From positions 2,914,001 to 2,978,000 of the forward strand of contig NZ_JAUSWY010000001.1 in NCBI RefSeq assembly GCF_030815585.1: a stretch of DNA of 64,000 nucleotides. Reading direction: 5' to 3'. The stretch comes from Arthrobacter pascens (GTDB lineage: Bacteria > Actinomycetota > Actinomycetes > Actinomycetales > Micrococcaceae). Below the pieces are notes generated by a model that ran no database searches, was not told the DNA's origin, and saw only the letters and a program-made list of their open reading frames with translations. The position numbers were made by a program, and so were the translations under genes. The number at the start of each line of letters is the position of its first letter. Positions within the stretch are counted from its first letter, which is position 1. Positions 36,727-45,562 of this stretch are shown here, one piece after another.

Positions 36727-38502
36727 TCAGTTGCGGACGCAGGCGATCGAGTCCTGCTCCAAGGGGGAAGAATGTCCGTCGCTCCGGACGATCATCACCT
36801 GGATACAGGTCGGTTCCTTGGGATTAACCGCCACCTCCGCGGTGGGCTGGGCGGTGGACTGGTATTCGCCGCTTCCCCCGATCGCGTAGACCCGCCACTT
36901 GTAGGCGTCACCTGCCTTCGGCTGCGGATTGGTCCAGGTGAACGTCACCTTGCCGCTGGCATCCAGCTTCCCCGCCAGGTCTGCCACATCCGGAACCGTC
37001 CCGTTGTCCAGCGCGTCCGGAGGTGCCACGCTGACCTGATCGGTCGGAAGGACTTTAGGCGGCGGAGCGGACGATGCCACCACGATTCCTACGATGACGG
37101 CGAGCACCAGCAGTGTGCCGCCGCTGATGGCCAGCCACAGATTCCGCTTGCTGCGGTCTGCTGCGGGGGCCTCGGGTAGGGCTTCGTCGCCAAGGGCCGG
37201 CCGGCTGACTGTGGCATCGAGTTCCGGTTCCCCAGGGCCGGGCCGCTTGGCCCCGCGCTCCCCCGCTGGCAGTCCGGCCGCTGCCCGCTGCCCGGCATCA
37301 GCGGGCCGGAGGGCGGGCCGTGGGATGGTCGCATCCTTCGCCACGCCGTATTCGCCAGCCGGTGTGCTGCCCCGGAGCATGGTGGCGTGCGCCCACTCCG
37401 GGGAGGGTTTTCCGTTGGCCTCCTGGCCCGTAAAGAGGTTACCCGGGACCTGCGGCCGGGCGGGACCCGCGGGCGGCGCTCCTGCCGGAGAGACAGGGTT
37501 TGGGACTTGTGGCCTGGTCCTTGCCGGGAAGGTGGGGGCGCTGCCGGTCCTTTCCGGATCGATGGCCGCAATGCTCCGGACGCGGGTCTCTTCGAAGCCG
37601 TCGTCCGGGTGGTTTTCCTCGTGATGAGGTTCTTCGAGCACCTCAAAGGGAGTGACTGACAGGTTCAGCTCAGCCTGGATCCGCTGCAGGGCCAGAGCGA
37701 AGGCATGGGCCGAGGAATACCTGGACGCTGCGGATTTCGCCATGGCGGTGGACAGCGCCCGTTCCAGCGATTCAGGCACATCGGCACGGCCAAGGCGGGG
37801 CAACGCCGTGGTGCTGATGCGCGAAATGAGCTCCCGCTGGGAGTTGTCGGCGCCGGGAATCACGAACGGGGACCGGCCCGCGAGCAGTGTGTACAGGGTG
37901 GCCCCGAGCGCCCACACGTCCACCATCACGCCGTCGATGGGGCCGTCTGTGAACTGTTCCGGCGGGGACCACGGGATGGACATCCCGGCGTCGTCGTCGG
38001 CATCGGCCCCCAGCGTGCCCGAGATTCCGAAGTCCGTCAGCGCCGGACGGTTATAGTCGGTGACCAGGATGTTCGCGGGTTTGATGTCCCGGTGCGCAAT
38101 GCCGGCCCGGTGGGCGGTCTCGACGGCGGACGCCACCTGGATGCCGACCGCCAGGACTTCGTCCACGCTGAAGCGCTGGCGCCGGTAGCGGACGTCCAGG
38201 CTGGGCCGGGAGCAGTATTCCATGGCCAGGTAGGAATGCCCGGCCTCGGTCACCTCCGCCTCGAAGATGGTCACGATGTACGGGTGGGAGGAGAGCTGGG
38301 CCATCAGGTTGGCCTCGGATTCGAACCTGCGCCGGGCTCCCTCGGTCTTCAGGTCGGACAGCAGGACCTTGACGGCAACCTTCCGCCGGGGCCGGTCCTG
38401 CTCATAGAGGTAGACGTCAGAGAATCCGCCGGAGCCCAGCAGGCTGATGTAGGTGAACCCCGGGATGTGGGGCGGCGGCGCAACTGGCCGTTTGGAGCTC
38501 AA
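36727..38502 (-). CDS. Transmembrane Ser/Thr protein kinase with extracellular FN3-like domain
   Basis: 591 aa. The Hanks-type kinase domain (about 15-290) is complete: glycine loop LLGSGGFSDVYLY, VAVK lysine 45, catalytic HRDIKPANIL (Asp139) and DFGIS (Asp157). A Pro-rich juxtamembrane stretch follows, then one transmembrane helix near 455-480 (LAISGGTLLVLAVIVGIVVA). Outside is a single FN3-like domain (KVTFTWTNPQPKAGDAYKWR) with two cysteines near the end, not PASTA repeats. It overlaps the upstream FHA gene by 4 bp. With the adjacent PP2C phosphatase and FHA proteins it forms a complete phosphosignalling set. Confidence 0.93.
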   Translation of the reverse strand: MSSKRPVAPPPHIPGFTYISLLGSGGFSDVYLYEQDRPRRKVAVKVLLSDLKTEGARRRFESEANLMAQLSSHPYIVTIFEAEVTEAGHSYLAMEYCSRPSLDVRYRRQRFSVDEVLAVGIQVASAVETAHRAGIAHRDIKPANILVTDYNRPALTDFGISGTLGADADDDAGMSIPWSPPEQFTDGPIDGVMVDVWALGATLYTLLAGRSPFVIPGADNSQRELISRISTTALPRLGRADVPESLERALSTAMAKSAASRYSSAHAFALALQRIQAELNLSVTPFEVLEEPHHEENHPDDGFEETRVRSIAAIDPERTGSAPTFPARTRPQVPNPVSPAGAPPAGPARPQVPGNLFTGQEANGKPSPEWAHATMLRGSTPAGEYGVAKDATIPRPALRPADAGQRAAAGLPAGERGAKRPGPGEPELDATVSRPALGDEALPEAPAADRSKRNLWLAISGGTLLVLAVIVGIVVASSAPPPKVLPTDQVSVAPPDALDNGTVPDVADLAGKLDASGKVTFTWTNPQPKAGDAYKWRVYAIGGSGEYQSTAQPTAEVAVNPKEPTCIQVMIVRSDGHSSPLEQDSIACVRN

Positions 38503-40478
38503 AGAATCTCCTCAAAACGCAATGAGATATCGTCACCCAGTTCTGCGATGTCTCCGTCGAGCAGGATGGCCATTTCATTCTGCGCGAGGCGGCGGGGCTG
38601 CTGCCCTTCACGGACCAGGACCGTACCGTTTGTGGCTTTGAGGTCGCACAGCATCACATGCCAGCCTTCAAGCCGCACCTCCACATGCGAACGCGAAATG
38701 TCGCCGCTGGGACTGGCCACCTGGACGAGCCTGGGCATCACGCCACCCTGGACGCGGGAAACTGAAGGCTGCCGTCCGATGACCAGCGACTGGTCAAGGT
38801 CCAGCAGTTCACCCGTGGAAACACGCATCCGGCCCAACCGCGGCCGCGCCACCTGGACGGCGTCGGACGGCAAGGGCAGTCCGCACGCGGCGCACAGCGA
38901 GTGTGTGGGCGGATTGGCGTGGCCCTGGCCGCAGACGCGTGCGAGCACCCGAGGGCCAGCGGCATCCGGGTCCGGCGCTACGGCAGGAGCGGGATGCGCG
39001 GCCATCCCTGCGAGATCACTCTTCATGACGGTGTGGCCGTCGTGGTCTCCGTCGAAGCCGAGGGGATCCGCGCCTGGCAGCTCCGGGGTCACGGAGGGTG
39101 GCTGGCTGCCCGGGCCCGGGCCTGGGGCGCCAGCGGGAATGGCGCCGGCGGGAGTGTTGAACGACGGCGAAGCCTGCGGGCTCCGGACGTTGTTTCCCCC
39201 GGTCCGCCACGGGACCGAGTCGATGAGTCCACCGGCGGGTGCCGGCAGGGCAGTCTGCGGCTCCGAAGCGGGAGGGTCAGGAAGGACGCTGCCGGTTTGG
39301 AGCTCCGCAGCGGCCGGCGCCTCCAGTGCTGCCTGCCCGTCTGCACCGTCCTCCTCCGCCGGTGCCAAAACCTGCGCATCCCCATGGTCCATGTCCGGAT
39401 CGTCGCGGACTGCAGCGTCTTCGATGCTGCGGACGACGGTGCGCTCCCAGAGGTGGTCGTATGTTCCAGTCAGTTCGTGGGCAGGCACCTGATCTGGCCC
39501 CTCATCCGGCCGAGACTCGGGTTCCACGTCCTGCCAGGACTCCGGCATTTCCGTCGCAGAGTCAGGATCCTCGTCGAGGACACCAATGACAGTGTCCGCC
39601 GACGCGCCATGTTCAGCGGCTGACGATACCGCTTCCAGCCCAGGCTCGGGTTCAATCACAGGCTGGGGTCCAACCACAGGCTCGGGTTCAATCACAGGCT
39701 CGGGTTCGACCACAGGCCCGGGTCCAACCACAGGCCCGGGTTCAATCACAGGCTGGGGTCCAACCACAGGCTCGGGTTCAATCACAGGCTCGGGTTCGAC
39801 CACAGGCCCGGGTCCAACCACAGGCCCGGGTCCAACCACAGGCTCGGGTTCAATCATGGATTCCAACGCAACGCCAGGCACTGCAGTTTCGGCCTCAGTC
39901 ACAGCTGTTTCAGCCACGCCAGTTTCAGTCACAGCAGTTTCACTCACCGCAGTTTCATTCACGGCGTGCGCAGGCACAGCAGCCTGAGTGGCCGCAGCCA
40001 GGGCCACAGCCGGCTCGGCGGCGTCTGCCATCGGGGTGCCGGCCACTGCCACAGTCAACGACTGCAGCAGGACCACGCCTTCCCCCAGGGGCAGCTTCTG
40101 GCCCTGGGGGCCACCTCCCGGGACACTGACGCGGTACCACTCCGGGGCCACGAAACTGCGTTCGGTCCAGGTGGTCACATCGCGCCCGTTCAGATCTACG
40201 GGACCACCGGCCAGCTGGACGGTCAGATCCAGGTCCCCGCGGAGGAAGACCCGGAGCGAGTCCCGGAAGCCCACAATTCCGAACCACGGAATCTGCGCCA
40301 GCGAAAGGCCGAAGCTGCTCGTGACCGCGTGAAGCACTTCGTGCACTTCCGGCCCGTTCTCCAGCAGATCCCACAGTGAGTGGACCAGGGCGGGTGGGGC
40401 GTCGGGTCCGAGGAGGACGACGGTCCGGGACCGGACAATGCCCAGCCAGGTGCCGGGCGCGTAACTACTGGCGGCCAT
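38499..40478 (-). CDS. FHA-domain protein with zinc ribbon and Pro-rich repeat linker
   Basis: 659 aa from ATG 40476-40478 with GGAGCCCGG upstream. N-terminal region 1-160 is a conserved unknown domain (APGTWLGIVRSRTVVLLGPD). A long linker follows, with ETAVSETAVTETGVAETAV-type repeats and a six-residue EPEPVV/GPGPVV array. A four-Cys ribbon (CGQGH...CAACG) lies near 515-530, and the C-terminus is an FHA domain with VIGRQPSVSR, GDISRSHVEV and DLKATNGTVL. FHA domains bind phosphothreonine, probably made by the adjacent kinase. The start overlaps the phosphatase gene by 14 bp. Confidence 0.88.
   Translation of the reverse strand: MAASSYAPGTWLGIVRSRTVVLLGPDAPPALVHSLWDLLENGPEVHEVLHAVTSSFGLSLAQIPWFGIVGFRDSLRVFLRGDLDLTVQLAGGPVDLNGRDVTTWTERSFVAPEWYRVSVPGGGPQGQKLPLGEGVVLLQSLTVAVAGTPMADAAEPAVALAAATQAAVPAHAVNETAVSETAVTETGVAETAVTEAETAVPGVALESMIEPEPVVGPGPVVGPGPVVEPEPVIEPEPVVGPQPVIEPGPVVGPGPVVEPEPVIEPEPVVGPQPVIEPEPGLEAVSSAAEHGASADTVIGVLDEDPDSATEMPESWQDVEPESRPDEGPDQVPAHELTGTYDHLWERTVVRSIEDAAVRDDPDMDHGDAQVLAPAEEDGADGQAALEAPAAAELQTGSVLPDPPASEPQTALPAPAGGLIDSVPWRTGGNNVRSPQASPSFNTPAGAIPAGAPGPGPGSQPPSVTPELPGADPLGFDGDHDGHTVMKSDLAGMAAHPAPAVAPDPDAAGPRVLARVCGQGHANPPTHSLCAACGLPLPSDAVQVARPRLGRMRVSTGELLDLDQSLVIGRQPSVSRVQGGVMPRLVQVASPSGDISRSHVEVRLEGWHVMLCDLKATNGTVLVREGQQPRRLAQNEMAILLDGDIAELGDDISLRFEEIL
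39649..39858. repeat. 18-bp tandem repeat with a perfect 90-bp higher-order duplication
   Basis: About 11 copies of an 18-bp unit encode six-residue blocks (EPEPVI, GPGPVV, GPQPVI). Bases 39649-39738 and 39739-39828 are identical over the whole 90 bp (five units), showing a recent unequal exchange or slippage. All copies keep the frame. Confidence 0.92.
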
Positions 40479-41382
40479 CTCCGGGCTCCTCGCTTTCTTC
40501 TTTCTCGGCTGATGACTCGCGCCCGTCCACAACCTGTGCCCGGGGCAACGTGACTTCGTCTTCCGCCTCAGCGGAGGTGCGGGGGGCGGTGGTGGCGAGT
40601 CCGCCGTCGTTCATGACGTTCTTGGCGTCCACCACAATGACGGTGATGTTGTCCCGGCCGCCATTGCGAAGGGCGGCTTGGATGAGGGCGTCCACGGCGT
40701 CCTGGGGGTGTCCCACCGTGCTGAGGATGCGGAACATGTGTTCGTCCGTCAGCTCACCGTTCAGTCCGTCCGAACAGACCAGGATACGGTCACCCTCTTC
40801 GACGGGAAGCAGCCAATAATCAGCTTCTGTCTCGTCTCCGGTGCCCAGCGCCCTGGTGACCACGTGGCGCCGGGGATGGACCGTAGCCTGCTCCGGCGTT
40901 ATTTCGCCTGCATCAACAAGTTCCTGGACCTCTGAGTGGTCCACGCTGACCTGGGCGAACTCTCCCTGGCTCAGCCGGTATGTGCGGGAATCACCGATGT
41001 TCAGGACCAGCCAGTACGGCATGCCCATCTGTTCCACTACGACGGCCCCGGTCAGCGTGGTTCCGGCGCGTGCTCCGGTGGCGTCCCTGATGGAACTGTC
41101 AGCGCGGACCAGGTATTGCTGAAGGACGGCCGCCGTGACGCTACGCTCGCCGGTGGCAAGCTGCGGCATCGCCGCCAGGGCACGCACGCACATGCCGCTG
41201 GCAATTTCACCTGCTTCATGGCCACCCATTCCGTCAGCCACGGCAAAGATGGGGTCGGAGGCGATGAAGGAGTCTTCATTGAGTTCGCGGCGCAGGCCGC
41301 GGTCCGTGCCGTACCCGTAGCTCAGACTGAGCCCGCGTTCATGGTCTGCCGCAGGGGGGACACTGGCGGGCTGTGAGTTCAT
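40465..41382 (-). CDS. PP2C-family protein phosphatase
   Basis: 305 aa cytoplasmic Mg/Mn-dependent Ser/Thr phosphatase. The metal-binding motifs are all present: RGLRRELNEDSF, FAVADGMGGHEAGEIAS, LVCSDGLNGEL and GGRDNITVIVVD. A Glu-rich tail of about 45 residues follows. It presumably removes phosphates placed by the kinase two genes downstream. The start overlaps the RDD/FHA gene by 4 bp and the stop overlaps the next FHA gene by 14 bp, so it is part of a coupled operon. Confidence 0.95.
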   Translation of the reverse strand: MNSQPASVPPAADHERGLSLSYGYGTDRGLRRELNEDSFIASDPIFAVADGMGGHEAGEIASGMCVRALAAMPQLATGERSVTAAVLQQYLVRADSSIRDATGARAGTTLTGAVVVEQMGMPYWLVLNIGDSRTYRLSQGEFAQVSVDHSEVQELVDAGEITPEQATVHPRRHVVTRALGTGDETEADYWLLPVEEGDRILVCSDGLNGELTDEHMFRILSTVGHPQDAVDALIQAALRNGGRDNITVIVVDAKNVMNDGGLATTAPRTSAEAEDEVTLPRAQVVDGRESSAEKEESEEPGDGRQ

Positions 41383-42947
41383 GCCTGTCCTAGGTGGAAG
41401 GTGCGGTCACCAAAATGGACAGTGGATCCCGGGCTGACAAATGCGGGCACACCCGGCTGGAGCGGCGTGCGCCGGCCGTCCGGGGTGGTGACGGCACTCC
41501 CGTTCGTGGAGTTCCTGTCCGTCACCCAGATCCCTGCGCCGTCGGTCAGCAGGTGCAGGTGCGTCTTCGAAATCGAGCGGCCGGGGTCGGTGACCGCCAG
41601 CAACTGGGCCTGCCGCTCACCAGCTTGACCTACGGGGTCCCGGCCCACCAGAACGCTGCGGTCGAGCTGGAAGTCCCGCCCGTCGTCGAGCCTTATCCGC
41701 AGGACAGCCACCGGGGCGGCCTCACGGACTCCGCCGCGCATCTGCGTGCGGTCGTGATCATCATCAGGATGGCTTGGAGCGGGCGAAGGGGCCGGGGACC
41801 CAAAGGACTGTGGGGTTGCGGGAGCCTGGGGCACTGCCGGAGCCTGCGGCACATTGAACGGCTGCGGTGCCGTGTAGGGCTGGACTCCACCCAGGCCTGT
41901 GCCCTGGCCTGCCGCCGGCTGCCACTGGTCCGGACTCTGGTTTGGCTTCAAAGGTGCCTGGGCGTTAATGACCTGTGGCGTTTTGGAGGCACCGGCCACG
42001 GGCGAAGCCACCTGCTGGACCGGCGGCAGGTCCAGCGGCGCGAAACTGTACGGGCCTTGGATTCCACCCGAGGAGATGGGGTTCCGTCCAGCCTTGACGT
42101 CAAAGACCAGGGTCTTTGCCGCGGTGTCGTGCCAGCCACGGAGCCGGCTGTTCTTGTCCCAGGTGTTGGATACCACCACCAGGACCGCCCACGCGGCGCC
42201 GATGGCAGCCAGCGGAGCAAGGATCAGAAAGGCTGCGTCGAACCACTTGAAAGCGACAACAAGAATTGCGGCAAGAGCTGCCAGCAGTATCCCGGCGCCG
42301 GTGATCAGCCCGCGGAGGAAAACGCTGGCCCCTCCTGGCGCGTAGCCGTCTTTGTCTGCACTTCGGATGCCCATGAGCTGGTTGCCGATGGTGTTACCGG
42401 AGCGGCCTTCAATGGCTGCCAGGACAACCACGTAAACCAGCGTCAGTCCGAGGCCGATGCTGCCGAACAGGACCAGCGAGCCCGTGTCGTAGATGATGAA
42501 TCCACTGCTCTGCGTGCGCGTGACGCCGGCGAAACCGATGGCGAAGGTCACCACGAGGACTGCGAGGGGACCAAGCCAATCGAGCACAGCGGCACCAAGG
42601 CGTTTGCCCGCCGAGCCCGGAACAAGCTCAAGATTCACTGCCATTCCCGCTCCTCCCCCTCGACCGTGGCCCACCTGCCCGTTACCAGCGATACCAGCTG
42701 ATTCGTGAACGACTTGCCTGTTACCGTGGCCGGCATCGCCCGGGCCCCGTTGTACTACCGGGATAGTACCGGGAATCCGGCCTGCATGCTCAACCCCGCT
42801 GTCCACCAGCGCCCTCTGCGCCTGGTCAATGTTGCGAACGTTGCGTGCGGCCCTGTTGGGCAGCGGAGCACCGCATGCCGTGCAGAACGTTGCACCGCTG
42901 CGGATCAGCTGCTGGCAGCGCTGGCAGCGCTCGGCGTCGTGGATCAT
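41379..42947 (-). CDS. Zinc ribbon, RDD membrane domain and FHA domain protein
   Basis: 522 aa combining three modules. The N-terminal zinc ribbon is CQRCQQ...CTACG (residues 9-26). The RDD membrane domain (about 110-280) has LVPGSAGKRLGAAVLDWLG and three or four helices including GNTIGNQLMGIRS. After a Pro-rich linker comes a C-terminal FHA domain: SVLVGRDPVG, GRSISKTHLHL, DRNSTNGSAV. It overlaps the transglutaminase-like gene by 4 bp (ATGA). It could recruit phosphorylated partners to the membrane. Confidence 0.9.
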   Translation of the reverse strand: MIHDAERCQRCQQLIRSGATFCTACGAPLPNRAARNVRNIDQAQRALVDSGVEHAGRIPGTIPVVQRGPGDAGHGNRQVVHESAGIAGNGQVGHGRGGGAGMAVNLELVPGSAGKRLGAAVLDWLGPLAVLVVTFAIGFAGVTRTQSSGFIIYDTGSLVLFGSIGLGLTLVYVVVLAAIEGRSGNTIGNQLMGIRSADKDGYAPGGASVFLRGLITGAGILLAALAAILVVAFKWFDAAFLILAPLAAIGAAWAVLVVVSNTWDKNSRLRGWHDTAAKTLVFDVKAGRNPISSGGIQGPYSFAPLDLPPVQQVASPVAGASKTPQVINAQAPLKPNQSPDQWQPAAGQGTGLGGVQPYTAPQPFNVPQAPAVPQAPATPQSFGSPAPSPAPSHPDDDHDRTQMRGGVREAAPVAVLRIRLDDGRDFQLDRSVLVGRDPVGQAGERQAQLLAVTDPGRSISKTHLHLLTDGAGIWVTDRNSTNGSAVTTPDGRRTPLQPGVPAFVSPGSTVHFGDRTFHLGQA

Positions 42948-45562
42948 GGTTCGGTGTGGTTCTTCCTGCCAGGGTTCCTCAGAACAGTGGACTCGTCAGG
43001 ATCAGTGGGGCCCGGCGTCGAACCGTGTCCCGCGTCCTGTGCTGCTTCGGCCCTGGTGCTGATGGGTGCTGCAGCGTCCGGACCGTACTCCACCCTACCG
43101 GCGGCCGGCTGTTGTGCGGCGGAGCCCGGGCCGGCAGGCAGCCCAAGTTGCGGCAGCCCCAGCCGGACGCCGCGCAGTTTGAGGGCGTTGCGGCCGTCAG
43201 CCAGCAGGGAACGGGGCGAGAACCTTGCCTGCTGCCTGCGCCAAAACCCTACGGTCCCAGTCATTTCCTTCAGCGAACCGTCCACGATGGCCCAGTACTC
43301 CCGAACCTCTTCCTCGCTCGGCTGGCCGGCGCCGAAGATCGAGGCATCCGCCCGGTGGGCAAGCATGGTGGTGGTGGCTCCTGTTGTGGGGAAAGTTTCA
43401 GCAACCACCGCTGCGCTTTCGCGCCTGGTTGACCGGGTGTCGATTCCGGCACCCATGTCGGTGGCCAGGCTCACCACTTCGTTCCAGCCGCCTCCCACGC
43501 GCTGGGCAGGATGCCCTTCGGAGAAGCGCGCCTTCCGGCGTCGTGTTTTGAGGAAGGCGATGAGCAGCAGCGGCAAGGCCAGGATCGACAGCGGAATGAG
43601 GGCAACCCCCAGGGCACCAAGGAGCGCGCCCCAGAAAAGCCAGGGATTGTTCTTCTTCTGGTCGGCGTCCAGCGCGTCCGGGGATGAATCCGGCGGCAGG
43701 TCCGCCGGTTCCTGTGGCGGGGGCGGCGGCTGTAGCACCTGGGGCTTGGGCTTGGACCTGTTTTCCGGGTCCGGCGGGATGGGGATGTTGTCCTTGGGCG
43801 GAGTGGGATCAAAGCTGACCCAGCCCACCCTGTCGAACGCCACTTCCACCCAGGCGTGAACGTCCTTGCCCGTGATCTTTACTTCGCCTGCACCGTTTTC
43901 AGGGCTCGTGGGCTCGGGGTAGAACCCCATCACCACCCTCGACGGGATGCCCAGGTGGCGGAGCATCAGCGACATGGCTACGGCATATTGCTCGTCGTCG
44001 CCGAGCATCTGCTTTGCTGTCAGCAGGCTCTTGATCCGGGCCGCACCATGGCCGGACACGCTGGGCAGCTGGCCTTCGGCGACCAGGCCGTTGCTGAAGG
44101 CGCCGGTTTTCTGGAAGTGTGCCTCGATCTGGCGGACCCGGTCGATGGCAGTCGGCGCATCGGCCGAGAGGTCATTCGCCTGGGAGCCCACTACCGGGGG
44201 AACTTCAATGGCGTCCGGAAGGGTGACCTTCGCGAAGTCGTACTGCGTCAGCTGGCCGTGCTCGAGCTTGACGGGATCGGAAACCTGGACGCCGTAGGAA
44301 TCACCCTTGGACAGGCCCTTGGTGGTGACCGCAGTGTCCGTGCCCGAATTGAAGTAGAGGCCGGAAGCAGCCGCGGAGGCGCTCTGGTCAAAACTGAGGC
44401 CTGTTGTCTTGCGGCCGCCGGGGACGAAAAAGCCCTGGTAGTCCTCCAAGGTGATGGCCATCGAGTAGTCGTTGGTGGGCACAACGCTTGAAGTATCAGC
44501 CAGTGTGTTGATGGACTTGGTGTCTCCCACCTTGCTGAAGTTGCCGGAGCCGTTCGGGTCCATGTTGTAGTTCGTGCCGTTGAAGGCGTCGAGGGCGCCC
44601 AGGCGGACGCGGCCGTCCCTGGGCAGGCCCTTGACCACAAAGAGGGTGTCGTCCTTTTTGTCCTTGACGAAAGTCCGGAAGCTTGCCAGTGGCGTGATGT
44701 AGTCCTTCGGATCGAACGGCGGAACCACCACGTTACGAAGGACTTTGCGGTCATCGCTCGCGGTGACCAGGGGCGCTGCCACCGCGGTGATGGCCACGCT
44801 TGCCGCGATGACGGCCGCTGCAGTGCCGAGCCGGCGGATTTTGGCGCGCCGGGCGGAGGTGCTGTCACCCTGGGGACTATTGACCGACACCTTCCGCGTG
44901 TCGCTGCGCCGCAGGGCATCCCGGCGGAACGTGGCCCAGGCGATGGCGACCACAGTAAGGGCGATGCCGCGCTCAACCGTGAGGAATGCGGCGTTCGTGC
45001 TGAACGCAATGCCAGTGACAAAAAGCGCCAGCACCGGAAGCAGCGGCCAGTAAGGTCCCTTCAGCCGCCAGATCAGGATCCCGGCCGCCAGCGAGGTGAG
45101 CAGTGAACTCAGGAACGGGACAATCAGGACCCCGCCGGCGGTGCCCACCGGCACGCCGACGGTGAGCATGTCTTTCCAAGCGAACATCACGCCCAGGAGC
45201 AGCGTCTGCAAGGAGTCCAGGCTGGGAACGAAGCCGGCAATGGCGGAATCAGGCACAGCCAGGGCTGTCCCGAACGCAAGGTAGGCCGCCAGGGCGACGG
45301 CCGAGGTGATCAGCAGCCCCAGCCGCAAATGGGCATTGCAGGCGGCGATGGCCAGGCCCAGGAAGATGCCGCCGAAACCGGAGATGAGGTAGTAGGGATC
45401 TCCGCCGAAGCTGAGGCTGAAGCCGAGGACCCCCAGCCCCAGCAGGACGGTGAGCGCACCGGCGTCGAGCACAAAATGCCAGACCGGCTGGCCGTCCGCG
45501 AACGCGGATTCTTCCTGTGGGCGATGCTGCCTCCGCGGGCGGAAGTCGGATGCGGAGCTCAT
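42944..45562 (-). CDS. Transglutaminase-like membrane protein (TgpA-type), catalytic Cys absent
   Basis: 872 aa. The N-terminus has about six transmembrane helices (residues 30-235, DUF3488-like). An extracytoplasmic transglutaminase-fold domain follows (about 480-600), then a helix near 660-685 and a cytoplasmic tail. The His and Asp of the triad are kept (KDVHAWVEVAF and WVSFDPTPP). At the nucleophile position, normally GxCEQFA, it reads GDDEQYAVAMSLMLRHLGIP, so the Cys is Asp. It may be a structural or binding pseudoenzyme. It corresponds to the TGM gene of bifidobacterial PFNA clusters and overlaps its neighbours on both sides by 4 bp. Confidence 0.88.
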   Translation of the reverse strand: MSSASDFRPRRQHRPQEESAFADGQPVWHFVLDAGALTVLLGLGVLGFSLSFGGDPYYLISGFGGIFLGLAIAACNAHLRLGLLITSAVALAAYLAFGTALAVPDSAIAGFVPSLDSLQTLLLGVMFAWKDMLTVGVPVGTAGGVLIVPFLSSLLTSLAAGILIWRLKGPYWPLLPVLALFVTGIAFSTNAAFLTVERGIALTVVAIAWATFRRDALRRSDTRKVSVNSPQGDSTSARRAKIRRLGTAAAVIAASVAITAVAAPLVTASDDRKVLRNVVVPPFDPKDYITPLASFRTFVKDKKDDTLFVVKGLPRDGRVRLGALDAFNGTNYNMDPNGSGNFSKVGDTKSINTLADTSSVVPTNDYSMAITLEDYQGFFVPGGRKTTGLSFDQSASAAASGLYFNSGTDTAVTTKGLSKGDSYGVQVSDPVKLEHGQLTQYDFAKVTLPDAIEVPPVVGSQANDLSADAPTAIDRVRQIEAHFQKTGAFSNGLVAEGQLPSVSGHGAARIKSLLTAKQMLGDDEQYAVAMSLMLRHLGIPSRVVMGFYPEPTSPENGAGEVKITGKDVHAWVEVAFDRVGWVSFDPTPPKDNIPIPPDPENRSKPKPQVLQPPPPPQEPADLPPDSSPDALDADQKKNNPWLFWGALLGALGVALIPLSILALPLLLIAFLKTRRRKARFSEGHPAQRVGGGWNEVVSLATDMGAGIDTRSTRRESAAVVAETFPTTGATTTMLAHRADASIFGAGQPSEEEVREYWAIVDGSLKEMTGTVGFWRRQQARFSPRSLLADGRNALKLRGVRLGLPQLGLPAGPGSAAQQPAAGRVEYGPDAAAPISTRAEAAQDAGHGSTPGPTDPDESTVLRNPGRKNHTEP

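Noticed and set aside
37705..39492. 595-codon plus-strand open frame
   Set aside because: It is antisense to the kinase and FHA genes. Low-complexity translation with no start signal or homology-like blocks.
39649..39858. Possible CRISPR-like array of 18-bp units
   Set aside because: Units are contiguous, with no spacers, and encode an in-frame Pro-rich linker.
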